The notes below the pieces were generated by a model. That model had not been told where the DNA came from and made no database searches. It saw only the letters and a program-made list of their open reading frames with translations. A stretch of DNA of 64,000 nucleotides from Dyadobacter endophyticus (GTDB taxonomy: Bacteria; Bacteroidota; Bacteroidia; Cytophagales; Spirosomataceae). How positions within the stretch are numbered: position 1 is the first letter of the stretch; every line of letters starts with the position of its first letter. The stretch is from NCBI RefSeq assembly GCF_014641595.1, contig NZ_BMIA01000003.1, positions 1,054,001-1,118,000 of the forward strand, written 5' to 3'. Of this stretch, positions 42,077 to 52,387 are shown piece after piece. Made by a program: the position numbers and the translations under genes.

Positions 42077-43720
42077 CTACTTTTTCTCCGGCCACACATA
42101 TTCGAACTTGCCGTTGATCGGCGCGCCGAAGTAGTTAACACCGAGGAAATCGAGGCGCTTTTTGTGGATTTCCATGCGTTTGCTGAAATCTTCGAAGTTC
42201 TTGCCCTCTTTAGAAGTCCATCCGACTTCAGCCAGCGCGGTGGCGCGGGGCCATACCATATATTGTACGTAGGCAGGAGTTTTCATGTATTCGGTCCACA
42301 CGTTGCCTTGCACGCCGAGAATGTGCTTCGCTTCGTCGGCTGTAAGTTCCGCGGGCGTTGGTTCGTAGGAATAGGACTCAGCCAGGTCGGTGAAACCGCC
42401 AATTGCGATCGGTTGTGTTTTGGCGTCGGCCTGATAATGGTCGAGGTAGCAGAAGTTACCGGGTGTCATGATCACGTCGTGGCGCTCTTTCGCCGCGGCG
42501 ATACCGCCTTCAATGCCGCGCCAGCTCATCACTGTGGCATTTGGAGAAAGGCCCCCCTCGAGGATTTCGTCCCAGCCGATCATCCGGCGGCCTTTGGCAG
42601 TAATGAACTTATCGATCCGCTTGATGACGTAGCTTTGCAGACCGTGCTCGTCTTTCAAGCCTTCTTTCTGAATGATATTCTGGGCAAAACGGCTCTCCTT
42701 CCACTGTACTTTCGGGCATTCGTCGCCGCCGATGTGGATATATTTACTGGGGAAAAGGTCGATCACTTCGGTAAGAACGTCTTCCAGGAACTTGAAAGTC
42801 TCCTCACGCGGCATGAAAACGTCGTCGTAAACGCCCCATTTCGTACCTACTTCATAAATCTTGTCGGGATTGTTACCCAGCTGCGGATAAGCTGCCAGTG
42901 CCGCCAACGCGTGGCCCGGCATTTCGATCTCAGGGATCACATTCACGAAACGATCCTCTGCATATTTGATAACCTCTTTAATTTCATCCTGTGTGTAAAA
43001 ACCTTCATAAGGCTGACCATCGTATTTATGGTCGCCGTAATGCCCCTTCATCGTCTCTTTGCGTTTCGAGCTGATGGTTTTCAGTTCAGGATACTTCTTG
43101 ATCTCGATGCGCCAGCCCTGGTCGTCGGTCAGGTGCCAGTGGAACTGGTTCTGCTTATGCAATGCAATCAGGTCGATGTATTTCTTGACAAATTCAATCG
43201 GCATGAAATGACGGCACACGTCGAGCATCAGACCGCGGTAAGCGTAGCGCGGCACGTCTTTGATCGTAACGTAAGGCACGGTCCATTTCACGCCGGTGAC
43301 CGACGCACCGGCGCCCGGAGCTTCGCTGAATACCTCTGCCGGCAACAGTTGCAGGAGAGTTTGGACACCATAGAATGCTCCCTTGGCGGTCTGCGCCTGG
43401 ATGGTTACGCCCTGGGATGTCGACAGCAGGCGGTAACCTTCTTCGCCGAGGCTGGCGTCCGATGATACCGCGAGCGTGATATCACCTTTGCCTTTGGTGG
43501 TTGTCACAGTTTGTCCGGTGGCCTTTCTAAGTTGCGCGGTGAGCATGTCCGCTACATGTGCCCATTTGGCGTCGGCAGGTGCGCCGACTTTCGTTTTTGC
43601 TTTGAGCGTCCATGCGCCTTTGGCGGTCAGGACCTGGGTGGGTTTGGGGATGACATTGATCTGCGCGAATGCAGAGTGTACGAGCACGCAACAGATCAGT
43701 CCGAAAAGGAAGCGTTTCAT
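42077..43720 (-). CDS. GH20 beta-N-acetylhexosaminidase, exported
   Basis: A 547-residue exo-hexosaminidase with signal peptide (FLFGLICCVLVHSAFAQ), an N-terminal GH20b domain, then the (beta/alpha)8 catalytic domain: YAYRGLMLDVCRHFMP, NQFHWHLTDDQGWRIEIKKYP, VNVIPEIEMPGHALAALA and the catalytic pair in IHIGGDECPK (Asp333-Glu334), with W-rich motifs MIGWDEILEGG, VMSWRG and VQGNVWTEY. Substrate-assisted hydrolysis of terminal GlcNAc/GalNAc, likely in periplasm. It is single, divergent from the outer-membrane receptor gene, so both could be regulated from the shared 248-base region. Confidence 0.95.
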   Translation of the reverse strand: MKRFLFGLICCVLVHSAFAQINVIPKPTQVLTAKGAWTLKAKTKVGAPADAKWAHVADMLTAQLRKATGQTVTTTKGKGDITLAVSSDASLGEEGYRLLSTSQGVTIQAQTAKGAFYGVQTLLQLLPAEVFSEAPGAGASVTGVKWTVPYVTIKDVPRYAYRGLMLDVCRHFMPIEFVKKYIDLIALHKQNQFHWHLTDDQGWRIEIKKYPELKTISSKRKETMKGHYGDHKYDGQPYEGFYTQDEIKEVIKYAEDRFVNVIPEIEMPGHALAALAAYPQLGNNPDKIYEVGTKWGVYDDVFMPREETFKFLEDVLTEVIDLFPSKYIHIGGDECPKVQWKESRFAQNIIQKEGLKDEHGLQSYVIKRIDKFITAKGRRMIGWDEILEGGLSPNATVMSWRGIEGGIAAAKERHDVIMTPGNFCYLDHYQADAKTQPIAIGGFTDLAESYSYEPTPAELTADEAKHILGVQGNVWTEYMKTPAYVQYMVWPRATALAEVGWTSKEGKNFEDFSKRMEIHKKRLDFLGVNYFGAPINGKFEYVWPEKK

Positions 43721-43861
43721 CAGGTAGGAATTCAGTATTTATTAAAATTATTTAAAAATGCTGCAAGTTAATGTGTTCCCTATTTAAAATACTGCGGATC
43801 TTAAATTTTTTATAATTTTATGTAATTATTTCAAAAACGGGCACGTTACCATGATTAGGTG

Positions 43862-43869
43862 TAACTTTG
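43862..43869 (+). promoter_or_regulatory. -7 element of the outer-membrane receptor gene
   Basis: TAACTTTG matches TAnnTTTG; it is 99 bases before the GTG start. No clear -33 TTTG at the normal distance. Confidence 0.5.
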
Positions 43870-43968
43870 TACCCTCTACCGCTTTACAACTAGGTTTTGT
43901 TACATTCTTCACACGCTGTCAGCCAATTTCGCAACCTTAACTCCTAATAAAATCTAAATCCTATACCC

Positions 43969-46398
43969 GTGAAAAGCACTTTGCTTCTTAACAGTCTTGC
44001 CCTATTTTTACCTGCACAACTTCTTTTTGCATCTCCTGAAAGCCGGCCGTTTCCTGTGAATGGTACAAAATCACACCGCGTGGTCGGCGGTAAACTTGTC
44101 GGCAAAATCGTGGAGGCGCCCGATAATGCCGGGGTAGCATTCGCCACAATCGCGTTGCTAATGCCCAAAGATTCGTCCCTGGCCAATGGCGCAGTGGCCG
44201 ATGAGAACGGGGTGTTTACGATTGCCGATGTAAAACCAGGCAGCTACATCCTGCGTGTAACCAATATGGGTTACCAAACGCTTTACCGGCCCAATGTAAA
44301 AGTAGCCGCCGAAGCCAACTTGCTCGATTTGGGTAGCATTACCGTGAAGGCCGAGGCACAAAAATTGGCCGAGGTGGTGGTGAAAGGTGAAAAAACGATG
44401 ATTGTCGACGATATCGACAAGAAGATCGTCAATATCGGCAAGGACATGCTTGCTACGAGCAACAACGTGAGCGACCTGCTCGAAAAAGTACCGGCGGTTT
44501 CACTGGACGAGAACGGCAACCCGCAGGTACGCGGCAAAGGGAATGTGGTCGTACTGATCGACGGCAAGCCGTCCAACCTCTACGGCAGCGACCTTCCTAC
44601 CATCCTGCAGTCTTTTCCGGCGAACCTCATCGAACGGATCGACGTGATGACGACCCCTTCCGCGAAATATGAAGGCGAGGGCGCATCGGGGGTAATCGAC
44701 ATTATTACTAAAAAGACGAAAATCCGTGGCATGAACGGCGGTGCGCGGTTGAGTATTGGCAACAAAAACAACAATGCGGCGTCGGGTTACCTGAGCTACA
44801 AAGCCGGGAAATTCGGTTTGAATGCGTCCCTCAGCGGGCAAACACGAGCCACCACCTGGGAAAGGAAATTGAACCGCGATAATTTCGTGACCGAATCGAC
44901 CTCGCATCTGCAGCAGGATGGTACCGGCGGCAATAAGGGCAAGAATGCATTCGGTCGTGTGGGTGTCAACTATGATTTTAATGACAAAAACTCCATTGAA
45001 GCCGGCGTAAACTACTCCCGCGACAACAGCCGCAACAACAGCAATATCTTCAACCAAACCACGCTCGCTTCGGGTGTGGTATCAGAAAGCTTCCGCCGCC
45101 TCAACAACAGCAAAGGCAATGGCGATAATGTCAATTTCAGCTTCGATTACCGCCGGAAATTTGCTGATAAAGACCATCAGCTCAATTTCAACTCGAGCTA
45201 CTCCCTTGGCGGCTCCGACGGAGAATCGTATTTCGCACAGGAAAGCGCTGTCGACAGCCTGCTGCGCAACCAGCAGAACCTGCGCAACAACAACCGCCAT
45301 TCGCTTTTCCTGAATGCCGATTACACCTGGCCCATCACGCCCAAAGCGACACTTGAAGCTGGTGTACGCTCTCGCACGAGCTCGAACGACAATGTAAATG
45401 CGTTCTACAATCTCGACCGTGAGACGAACGGATACGTTTTTGACAACAATATCAGCAATGTGTTCGGCTACAAGGATGCGACTTACACCGGTTTTATGAC
45501 ATTCTCACAGAAAACCGACCTCTGGGGACTCCGGGCCGGCCTTCGGGTAACAGATTATAACCAGGATATCGACCAGGTGAGCCGTAACCAGGATTTCAGC
45601 GTGCATTTTCTTACGCTCGTGCCTTCCCTTGCGGTGACGCGCAAACTGGGCGAATCGTCCCAGGTAAAGCTAAATTACAGCCGCCGCGTGCAGCGTCCCG
45701 AAGCTGACTGGTTGAACCCCTATACCGATGTTTCTGACCCGCGCAATGTAAAAACCGGTAATCCCAATCTGCGTCCCGAGTTTACCCACAAAGCCGAAAT
45801 GGGTTATTCCAACTACGAGGCCAACGGCGGCTGGGGGCCATCGCTTTTCATGGATTATTCTAACAATGCAATCACGCAGATCCGGACGATCGATGAGGCT
45901 GGTGTTTCGCTCACCAGATACGACAACGTGGGGCGCGAGTTCTCTTATGGTTTTGAAACCGATTTCTCCCAAAAACTATTTGGCGACGTGTTGAAGCTCA
46001 ATGGCAGCGGTCGCGTTTTCCGGAGCGAGGTGGTATCGACCCTTGCGCAGATCGACAACCGCACATGGAGCTACTCCGGTAACCTGAATGCATTCATCAC
46101 GCTTCCGGCCGACTTCCGCGCGTCGGCTTATGTAAACTACGAGGGCCCGCGGGCAATCGCACAAGGCACGCGCGACGGCGTCTTCATAGCCAATATGGGT
46201 ATCCGCAAGGATTTGCTTGAAAAGAAAGCGACCATCTCCTTTAATGTGCAGGACATTTTCCTATCGCGGAATTACAGAAGCCAGCTGAATACCGCCACGT
46301 ATTCGCAGACGTCGAACTGGCATCAGACCAACAGGCTTGTGAATGTGACATTCCAATACAGGTTTGGCAAAATCTCCGCAAGTGGCGACGATGCCTGA
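43969..46398 (+). CDS. TonB-dependent-receptor-like outer-membrane barrel (OMP_b-brl_3 type)
   Basis: An 809-residue outer-membrane protein starting at GTG. Signal peptide (LLLNSLALFLPAQLLFAS), a carboxypeptidase-regulatory-like domain at about 40-120 (GKLVGKIVEAPDNAGVAFATIALL, GVFTIADVKPGSYILRVTNMGY), then a plug: VVVKGEKTMIVDDIDKK, SDLLEKVPAVSLDENGNPQVRGKGNVVVLIDGKP, IERIDVMTTPSAKYEGEGASGVIDIITKK. The rest is a strand-rich barrel with GNPNLRPEFTHKAEMGY and a terminal FQYRFGK. Such proteins are single-gene transporters, not SusC partners, as no SusD gene is nearby. Cargo is unknown. Confidence 0.93.
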   Translation: MKSTLLLNSLALFLPAQLLFASPESRPFPVNGTKSHRVVGGKLVGKIVEAPDNAGVAFATIALLMPKDSSLANGAVADENGVFTIADVKPGSYILRVTNMGYQTLYRPNVKVAAEANLLDLGSITVKAEAQKLAEVVVKGEKTMIVDDIDKKIVNIGKDMLATSNNVSDLLEKVPAVSLDENGNPQVRGKGNVVVLIDGKPSNLYGSDLPTILQSFPANLIERIDVMTTPSAKYEGEGASGVIDIITKKTKIRGMNGGARLSIGNKNNNAASGYLSYKAGKFGLNASLSGQTRATTWERKLNRDNFVTESTSHLQQDGTGGNKGKNAFGRVGVNYDFNDKNSIEAGVNYSRDNSRNNSNIFNQTTLASGVVSESFRRLNNSKGNGDNVNFSFDYRRKFADKDHQLNFNSSYSLGGSDGESYFAQESAVDSLLRNQQNLRNNNRHSLFLNADYTWPITPKATLEAGVRSRTSSNDNVNAFYNLDRETNGYVFDNNISNVFGYKDATYTGFMTFSQKTDLWGLRAGLRVTDYNQDIDQVSRNQDFSVHFLTLVPSLAVTRKLGESSQVKLNYSRRVQRPEADWLNPYTDVSDPRNVKTGNPNLRPEFTHKAEMGYSNYEANGGWGPSLFMDYSNNAITQIRTIDEAGVSLTRYDNVGREFSYGFETDFSQKLFGDVLKLNGSGRVFRSEVVSTLAQIDNRTWSYSGNLNAFITLPADFRASAYVNYEGPRAIAQGTRDGVFIANMGIRKDLLEKKATISFNVQDIFLSRNYRSQLNTATYSQTSNWHQTNRLVNVTFQYRFGKISASGDDA

Positions 46399-46427
46399 TA
46401 CACCCGGGAACAATTGTTAATATATGT

Positions 46428-46460
46428 GAAAAGGAAGGGCCGTCGCGACCCTTCCTTTTC
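46428..46460 (+). terminator. Hairpin terminator of the receptor gene
   Basis: GAAAAGGAAGGG (46428-46439) pairs with CCCTTCCTTTTC (46449-46460) over a nine-base loop. The T-tail after it is weak. Confidence 0.7.
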
Positions 46461-46566
46461 ATTTACAAGCAGTTCGCAATTGCCACTGGTGGTGTCGTTA
46501 CGCTCATTCTTGCCCAAATGCCGACTCATGGAACGGTTTTTGCAAATAGCTGGCACAGGAGTCGAT

Positions 46567-46574
46567 TAATTTTG
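46567..46574 (+). promoter_or_regulatory. -7 element upstream of the LolA-like gene
   Basis: TAATTTTG matches TAnnTTTG. A TTTG lies 24 bases before it, wider than the usual 19-21. The predicted leader would contain the hairpin at 46612-46635. Confidence 0.5.
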
Positions 46575-46611
46575 CTTATTTAAACCCCGAACACGCAAAG
46601 TGATCTAAAAA

Positions 46612-46635
46612 CGTAGTCCGGACAACCGGACTACG
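46612..46635 (+). other. Perfect 10-bp hairpin in a 5' leader
   Basis: CGTAGTCCGG (46612-46621), tetraloop ACAA, CCGGACTACG (46626-46635). No T-run follows, so it is not a standard terminator. It sits 37 bases before the start codon of the LolA-like gene. Confidence 0.65.
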
Positions 46636-46672
46636 GAAAAGGTCCAAAACTTTAAACAAAATCTTTACACAA

Positions 46673-47383
46673 ATGAAAAAGCTCAAAATGCTGGCCGCTC
46701 TGTTACTCGTAACCGCTGGCTCGTACGCACAGAAATTGCCCGCTGACTCCATATTTTCACAGTTTTACAAAGCAACGGGCGGCAAAGGTTTATGGGACGG
46801 TGTAAAATCTTATAGTCTGACGAGAAGTTATTCCGCCGCCGCGGCCACTCCGTACAACGCGGTGATCACGGCCTCCATACCCGAACAGTCCATTTACAAG
46901 AACAAAACCATCATGAAACGCAGCTTCGTGTATACGGTGAAGGGCGACCAGGGGTGGATTAAAGTGCCGATCGGGCAGAAAGTGGACGTGAAAGACCTCA
47001 GCCAGGCCGAGCAGCAGAATATGCGTTTGGAATTGTATGATAACCTGGTGCCTTTTATCGATTATAAAAACCGCGGGCTGATCGCCACGACTGTCGGTGT
47101 CGAAACCGTCAATGGTGTTCAGGTCAATAATGTTGAATTACAGGGAAAGGGTGTAAAGTACAATCTCTATTTCGACGCTAAAACAGGTCTGCTGGTACGC
47201 CAGAAGACGAATCAGGGCGGCGTTGAAACCACTACCGATTTTTCAGATTATGCGAAATCCGCGTACGGTATTTTGTACCCTGCTAAACTCGTGGAACTCA
47301 ACAGTTCCGATAAAAAACCGGTTACGATCAAATCGGCATTGACGGTCAACGACAATGTAAACGTCGAACTGTTTAAAAGATAA
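46673..47383 (+). CDS. LolA-like periplasmic protein
   Basis: A 236-residue protein with signal peptide (LKMLAALLLVTAGSYAQ). The mature part has a LolA/LppX-like layout: FYKATGGKGLWDGVKSYSLTRSY early, then alternating strands (MKRSFVYTVKGDQGWIKVP, YNLYFDAKTGLLVRQKTNQGG, YGILYPAKLVELNSSD). It is much closer to the general outer-membrane lipoprotein-sorting fold than to canonical LolA. It starts 37 bases after a hairpin and stops 45 bases before tamB, so it probably heads the TAM operon. Function inferred, not known; possible cargo handling for the translocation machinery. Confidence 0.7.
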   Translation: MKKLKMLAALLLVTAGSYAQKLPADSIFSQFYKATGGKGLWDGVKSYSLTRSYSAAAATPYNAVITASIPEQSIYKNKTIMKRSFVYTVKGDQGWIKVPIGQKVDVKDLSQAEQQNMRLELYDNLVPFIDYKNRGLIATTVGVETVNGVQVNNVELQGKGVKYNLYFDAKTGLLVRQKTNQGGVETTTDFSDYAKSAYGILYPAKLVELNSSDKKPVTIKSALTVNDNVNVELFKR

Positions 47384-47428
47384 AAACCTAGATTCTCAAC
47401 GCCTCGATGTGGCGGAAAACAGCCAGGG

Positions 47429-50400
47429 ATGAAGAAAGCACTGAAAGTATTGGCCATAATAATCCTGACAGTTTTGATTCTGGTTGGCGTGTTGATCTGG
47501 GGTATCCAGACACCGTTCGGCCAGAATTTTTTAACGTCCCAGGCAAATTCCTTTTTACGTAAAAAACTCAAAACCAAGGTCAATATCGAAAAGGTGCGCT
47601 TCGATATTCCGGATTGGGTACTGCTCGAAGGCGTTTATTTCGAAGACCTCCATGGCGATACGCTCGTGGCGGGCAAGCGCCTGTACGTAGACCTCGACAT
47701 GTACAGCCTCATTAAGGGTGACATTGGGATCAACAAGGTGGAACTGGAAGGGGTGAATGCCAATATCAACCGCGTTTTGCCGGATACGACCTTTAATTTC
47801 CAGTTTATTGTCGACGCATTCGCCGGCACCGCGGAGGTCGACACAACGCCGTCGAAACCGCTCAAAATGCGGCTTGACCGGATTTCCCTTAAAAATGTCC
47901 GGTTTTCTTATCGCGACGCGGTTATCGGCACCGATGCTTCGGGCAACATCGATTCAGCGGTTGTGAAATTCGACAAATTCAATCCGACTATTTCGCAATA
48001 TCACCTCACCAGCACGGCATTGCACAACAGCAAGGTGAAGCTGCGAATGTACCCCGCATTGAAAACAGCTGCCGCCGGTCCCGAGCCGAAGCCCGATCCG
48101 GCCGATTCACTGGATATTAAAGTAGGCGACATCGATATTCAGCAATTCAAATGGCAGTTTGATGACGAGGTTTCAGGGCTCAAAAACGGCATGACGGTGG
48201 GCAAACTCGCCGGGCATGTGAACAGCGTTTACATGGGCAGCCAGCGCGTGGATGTGAAAAACGTTTCACTGCAAAGCATGTCGCTTTTTGCGGAATTTGC
48301 TAAAAAGCCGAAAACACCGGAGCAAAAGAAAGATACTACTGCGGCCGAGGCCCCGGCGGCCGGAGCCCCGGCGGCAAACAGCCCCGGCTGGTATGTAAAA
48401 GTGGGTGAGATTAAACTGGCGGACAATGATATTCGCTACGACGATTTCAATTCACCTGCCATACCCAAAGGCCTCGACTATGCACACCTGAATGTCAAAG
48501 ACTTGAATGTCGATTTACAGAACTTCCTTTTCTCACCCGAAAATATAGCAGGGGCGCTCAAATCTGCCTCATTCAAGGACAAAAGCGGTTTCCGCCTTGA
48601 TGCATTCCGGACCGATTTCGCCTATGGCGACCACGAAACTTACCTCCGCAATCTCTATTTAAAAACACCCAATACCCTGTTGCGCGACGAGTTGAGCCTG
48701 CGTTATAAAAACCTCGACCAGCTTACGAACGACATTGACAAGGTAAAACTCAAACTGCGCCTCACCGACAGTCGCATTGCCTTTGCAGACATTCTGTTGC
48801 TTGTACCCGATCTGGCCAAGACTCCCCCATTTGATGCGGAGCCGAACGGCGTCGTGAAAGGCACGGGGCAAATTAGCGGGTCGGTGGATGATATGCTGAT
48901 TTCCAAAGCGAAGTTCACCATGCTCGACGGCACCGTTCTGAGCGCCGACGGCCGGCTGAAAGGTCTCCCGAACGCAGAAAAGCTTGATCTGGATCTCAAT
49001 ATCAATGAAATATCTTCCACAAAAGCGGATCTGCTCAAAATGCTGCCCGACAGCGTGGTTCCCGCTTCAATCGAATTGCCTGATGCTATCAAGATTTCAG
49101 GAAAAGTGAAAGGTTCGATGGAGGACCTTACGCTGGCGACGACCATCAACACGACGTTTGGAACAGGCACTTTTTCAGGTAACCTTAAAAACATCACCGA
49201 CAGCCTTCGGGCACAATATAATGGTACGCTGACCCTTACGGAATTCGATCTCGGAAAACTCACCAAACAGCCCCCTGCCGAAATGGGTAAGCTCACACTC
49301 CGTGCCGACGTGGATGGTGTGGGGTATGCCTCTAAAACAATGAAAGCGCGGCTGGATGGCAATATTGAAAGTGCAGATATTAAAGGTTATGTCTACCAAA
49401 ACCTGAAATTAAAAGGTGATATCGACCATGGCCTGGCCAATATTTCCGCAGATATGGACGACCGCAACATCGATCTCGACCTGACGGCGCAGGCCGACCT
49501 TTCGAAAGAATATCCATCGGTTAAAGCGGATCTCGAAGTGACTAATCTCGACCTGACCGCCCTTAATTTGTACACCGATTCGTTGCAGGTAAAAGGCAGC
49601 ATCAAAGTCGATATGCCTTCCACCAATCCGGAAAACCCGCTCGGAACCGTAAATGTAGACAGCCTTGTGCTGACACACCATCGCAGGCCGGTCGGTATTT
49701 CCAATATCAATGTGCAATTGACCGATTCCGCCGGCGGCAGACAGGCTTATATCGAATCACCTTTCCTGAAAGCCAAAATGACCGGCCAGTATTCCTATAC
49801 AGATATTGGCGACGCGATCCTGACCGAGGTAGGAAAGCATTTCAAATCACCCGACCTGACTTACAAAGAAGTTACCAGGCCGGTCAACTTCGCCCTGGAT
49901 GCCACGCTTACCAATCACCCGGCCATCCAGGTTTTTGTGCCTGAAATACGGGAAATGAAAGCGATACAGCTGCATGCGCAAATGGATAACCAGAAAGACT
50001 CGTCGCTGGTGGCCCGGCTAAGTGTCCCGATGGTAAATTACGACAGTACCATCGTGGAGCGCGTGTCGGTGGATTTCAGCACCGTGGAGGCCAATGCAGC
50101 TTTGAATGCGAATGTAGGGCTGGTTAATACGGGCGGTTTCAGAATGCAGAATGCATCGTTGGCAAGTCAGATCGTCAACAACGATGTCAAGTTCGATTTC
50201 GTCGTCCGCGACTCGTTGAGTACCGAACGACACGCCGTAAAAGGTGACCTGGTCGTCAACAACAATCAATACCGTCTCAATTTGCGTGACGACCTGCTTT
50301 TGAATTATGATAAATGGGAGGCCGACACCGCGGGTTACGTGCAATACGGATCCGACAGCGTGTATGTGAAAAATTTCGCGATCAGCAACAAAGGGCAGTC

Positions 50401-52387
50401 TCTGAAGATCAATTCGACCTCCGAAGCGCCGAACAGCCCGCTCGACGTCACGATGTCGAATATCTCCATCGGCCCGCTCATTGAAATCGCCACCCTCGAT
50501 TCTACGCTTGCTACCGGGACATTGAACGGTAAAGTCCTGCTGAGTAATTATATGACTGCACCTGTGTACACGGGAGAACTGACAGTCAATAACCTGGCAG
50601 TAACTAAAATACCGGTGGGTGACCTGTCACTGAAATCGACCAACGAAACCGAAAACCTGATCCGCGTGGCGATGTCGCTAGTGAACGACCAGAACGACGT
50701 TAATATCAATGGAAGCTACAATCTGAAATCCGAAACACCGATGGATTTCAAGATGGATCTGAAAAAACTCAGCGCCAAAACCATCGAAGCTTTTAGTTTT
50801 GGCGAACTGAAACGGGCGGAAGGTAACCTGACAGGCGATATCGCCATCACGGGCTCCACTGACAGCCCCCGGCTGAACGGTGCCGTCAATTTCGACAATG
50901 TAGCATTTAATGCGACGCAGTTGGGTTCAAGATACGCTCTCGCCGGGCAAAAGATCCAGTTCAATGGTCAGAATATCAATTTCAACAACTTCACGATCAC
51001 CGATTCGCTGAACCAGGCGATGAAGATCAACGGGAATGTGAGCATTGCCAAGCTCCCGGATGTAGGCTATAACCTGACTATCTCCGCTAAAAACTTCAAT
51101 GTCCTGAACTCAACCCAGAAACAGAATGAGCTGTTTTTCGGGAAGGCCAATATCGATGCTAACCTGACTGTAAAAGGCCAGGGCGCCAAATCGGTGATCG
51201 ATGGGAATGTGAAGGTGGATCCCGGCAGCAATATCACGGTGGTAATGCCCAGCGATGCGACCGAGGCAGGCGACGCTACCAAGGGGGTGATCGAGTTCGT
51301 GGATATGAGCGACCCGACGCAGGTGGTCAAAAAGGATTCTATTGAGGCTGAACAGAATGTCATGGTAGATTTTGCTTCGCAAATCTCGCTCGATATCGCT
51401 GTCGACGACAAATCGGAATTCAAAGTTGTGATCGACGAGTTGAACGGGGATAATATCCGGCTGAAAGGTAATGCGCAGCTCAATACGGGTGTCGCCCCGA
51501 ACGGGCAGTTGTTTCTCCTCGGATCATATGACCTGACGGAAGGCTCCTACGACCTCACGCTGCAAATCCTGAAAAGGCAGTTCGAGATTAAAAAGGGAAG
51601 TACGCTCCTCTGGACGGGTGATCCGATGAAGGCCGATTTGAATATTACCGCCGCCTATCCCGTAATGGTAGACCCGGGCTCTATCGCCGCCAAATTTCAG
51701 GGTGCAAGCAAAATACAGGTCGAGGTGCAGATCGTGATTACAGGAAATCTCACGACGCCTAACATTACATTTAAGATCGTAATACCCGAAAACTCCGTTG
51801 ACAAGCAGGTTCAAAACGACATTACCCAGCAGACATTCTGGAAGGATATGGAGAACAACCCTTCCGAGGCGAACAAGCAGGCATTTGCATTACTGATCAC
51901 GAACAAGTTCATTACCGACCAATCTACCGCCGGCTTTAATATCGGTTCGAGCGCAGAAGCTGTGGCCCGGCAAAGCGTAAGCCAATTGCTCAGCGATCAG
52001 CTCAATAACCTGGCGTCGGATCTTGTGAAGGGTGTCGACCTCAACATTGGCTTGAACTCCACCGCCGACCAGACCACCGGTGCCCGCACCGACCTGAACG
52101 TGGGCCTCAGCAAGGCATTTTTGAACAACCGGTTGAAAATTTCCGTAGGCAAAAACTTCGAGCTCGAAAGCAAAACCAACTCGGGCAACTCAACCGAGGT
52201 TTTCGACAACATCGCCCTCGACTATTCTATCAGCAAGGACGGCCGGTATATGTTCCGGGGTTACCGGAAAAACCAGTACCAGTCGATACTGGAAGGTTTC
52301 ATCATCGAAACGGGGGTCAGTTTTATCATTACGGCGGATTACGACCTGATCCGCGAAATTTTCCAAAAGCAGCACAATGAGAAGTAA
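47429..52387 (+). CDS. tamB: Translocation and assembly module subunit TamB
   Basis: A 1652-residue AsmA/TamB-type protein. One N-terminal membrane anchor (LAIIILTVLILVGVLIW) is followed by a very long run of alternating beta strands forming a hydrophobic groove that spans the periplasm. The C-terminal DUF490 part (about 1250-1652) has QLFLLGSYDLTEGSYDLTLQ, KKGSTLLWTGDPMKADLNITAAYP and a final strand region FIITADYDLIREIF. TamB works with its outer-membrane partner to move lipids or help insert outer-membrane proteins; the partner tamL overlaps its end by 11 bases. An Ala/Pro-rich insertion occurs near residue 308 (APAAGAPAANSPG). Confidence 0.95.
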   Translation: MKKALKVLAIIILTVLILVGVLIWGIQTPFGQNFLTSQANSFLRKKLKTKVNIEKVRFDIPDWVLLEGVYFEDLHGDTLVAGKRLYVDLDMYSLIKGDIGINKVELEGVNANINRVLPDTTFNFQFIVDAFAGTAEVDTTPSKPLKMRLDRISLKNVRFSYRDAVIGTDASGNIDSAVVKFDKFNPTISQYHLTSTALHNSKVKLRMYPALKTAAAGPEPKPDPADSLDIKVGDIDIQQFKWQFDDEVSGLKNGMTVGKLAGHVNSVYMGSQRVDVKNVSLQSMSLFAEFAKKPKTPEQKKDTTAAEAPAAGAPAANSPGWYVKVGEIKLADNDIRYDDFNSPAIPKGLDYAHLNVKDLNVDLQNFLFSPENIAGALKSASFKDKSGFRLDAFRTDFAYGDHETYLRNLYLKTPNTLLRDELSLRYKNLDQLTNDIDKVKLKLRLTDSRIAFADILLLVPDLAKTPPFDAEPNGVVKGTGQISGSVDDMLISKAKFTMLDGTVLSADGRLKGLPNAEKLDLDLNINEISSTKADLLKMLPDSVVPASIELPDAIKISGKVKGSMEDLTLATTINTTFGTGTFSGNLKNITDSLRAQYNGTLTLTEFDLGKLTKQPPAEMGKLTLRADVDGVGYASKTMKARLDGNIESADIKGYVYQNLKLKGDIDHGLANISADMDDRNIDLDLTAQADLSKEYPSVKADLEVTNLDLTALNLYTDSLQVKGSIKVDMPSTNPENPLGTVNVDSLVLTHHRRPVGISNINVQLTDSAGGRQAYIESPFLKAKMTGQYSYTDIGDAILTEVGKHFKSPDLTYKEVTRPVNFALDATLTNHPAIQVFVPEIREMKAIQLHAQMDNQKDSSLVARLSVPMVNYDSTIVERVSVDFSTVEANAALNANVGLVNTGGFRMQNASLASQIVNNDVKFDFVVRDSLSTERHAVKGDLVVNNNQYRLNLRDDLLLNYDKWEADTAGYVQYGSDSVYVKNFAISNKGQSLKINSTSEAPNSPLDVTMSNISIGPLIEIATLDSTLATGTLNGKVLLSNYMTAPVYTGELTVNNLAVTKIPVGDLSLKSTNETENLIRVAMSLVNDQNDVNINGSYNLKSETPMDFKMDLKKLSAKTIEAFSFGELKRAEGNLTGDIAITGSTDSPRLNGAVNFDNVAFNATQLGSRYALAGQKIQFNGQNINFNNFTITDSLNQAMKINGNVSIAKLPDVGYNLTISAKNFNVLNSTQKQNELFFGKANIDANLTVKGQGAKSVIDGNVKVDPGSNITVVMPSDATEAGDATKGVIEFVDMSDPTQVVKKDSIEAEQNVMVDFASQISLDIAVDDKSEFKVVIDELNGDNIRLKGNAQLNTGVAPNGQLFLLGSYDLTEGSYDLTLQILKRQFEIKKGSTLLWTGDPMKADLNITAAYPVMVDPGSIAAKFQGASKIQVEVQIVITGNLTTPNITFKIVIPENSVDKQVQNDITQQTFWKDMENNPSEANKQAFALLITNKFITDQSTAGFNIGSSAEAVARQSVSQLLSDQLNNLASDLVKGVDLNIGLNSTADQTTGARTDLNVGLSKAFLNNRLKISVGKNFELESKTNSGNSTEVFDNIALDYSISKDGRYMFRGYRKNQYQSILEGFIIETGVSFIITADYDLIREIFQKQHNEK

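Noticed and set aside
42047..43465. 472-codon plus-strand frame opposite the GH20 gene
   Set aside because: It is the complement of a well-supported hexosaminidase with catalytic motifs; composition is that of antisense DNA.
43969..46398. SusC-type receptor
   Set aside because: No SusD gene follows and the length and plug motifs match the shorter OMP_b-brl_3 class.
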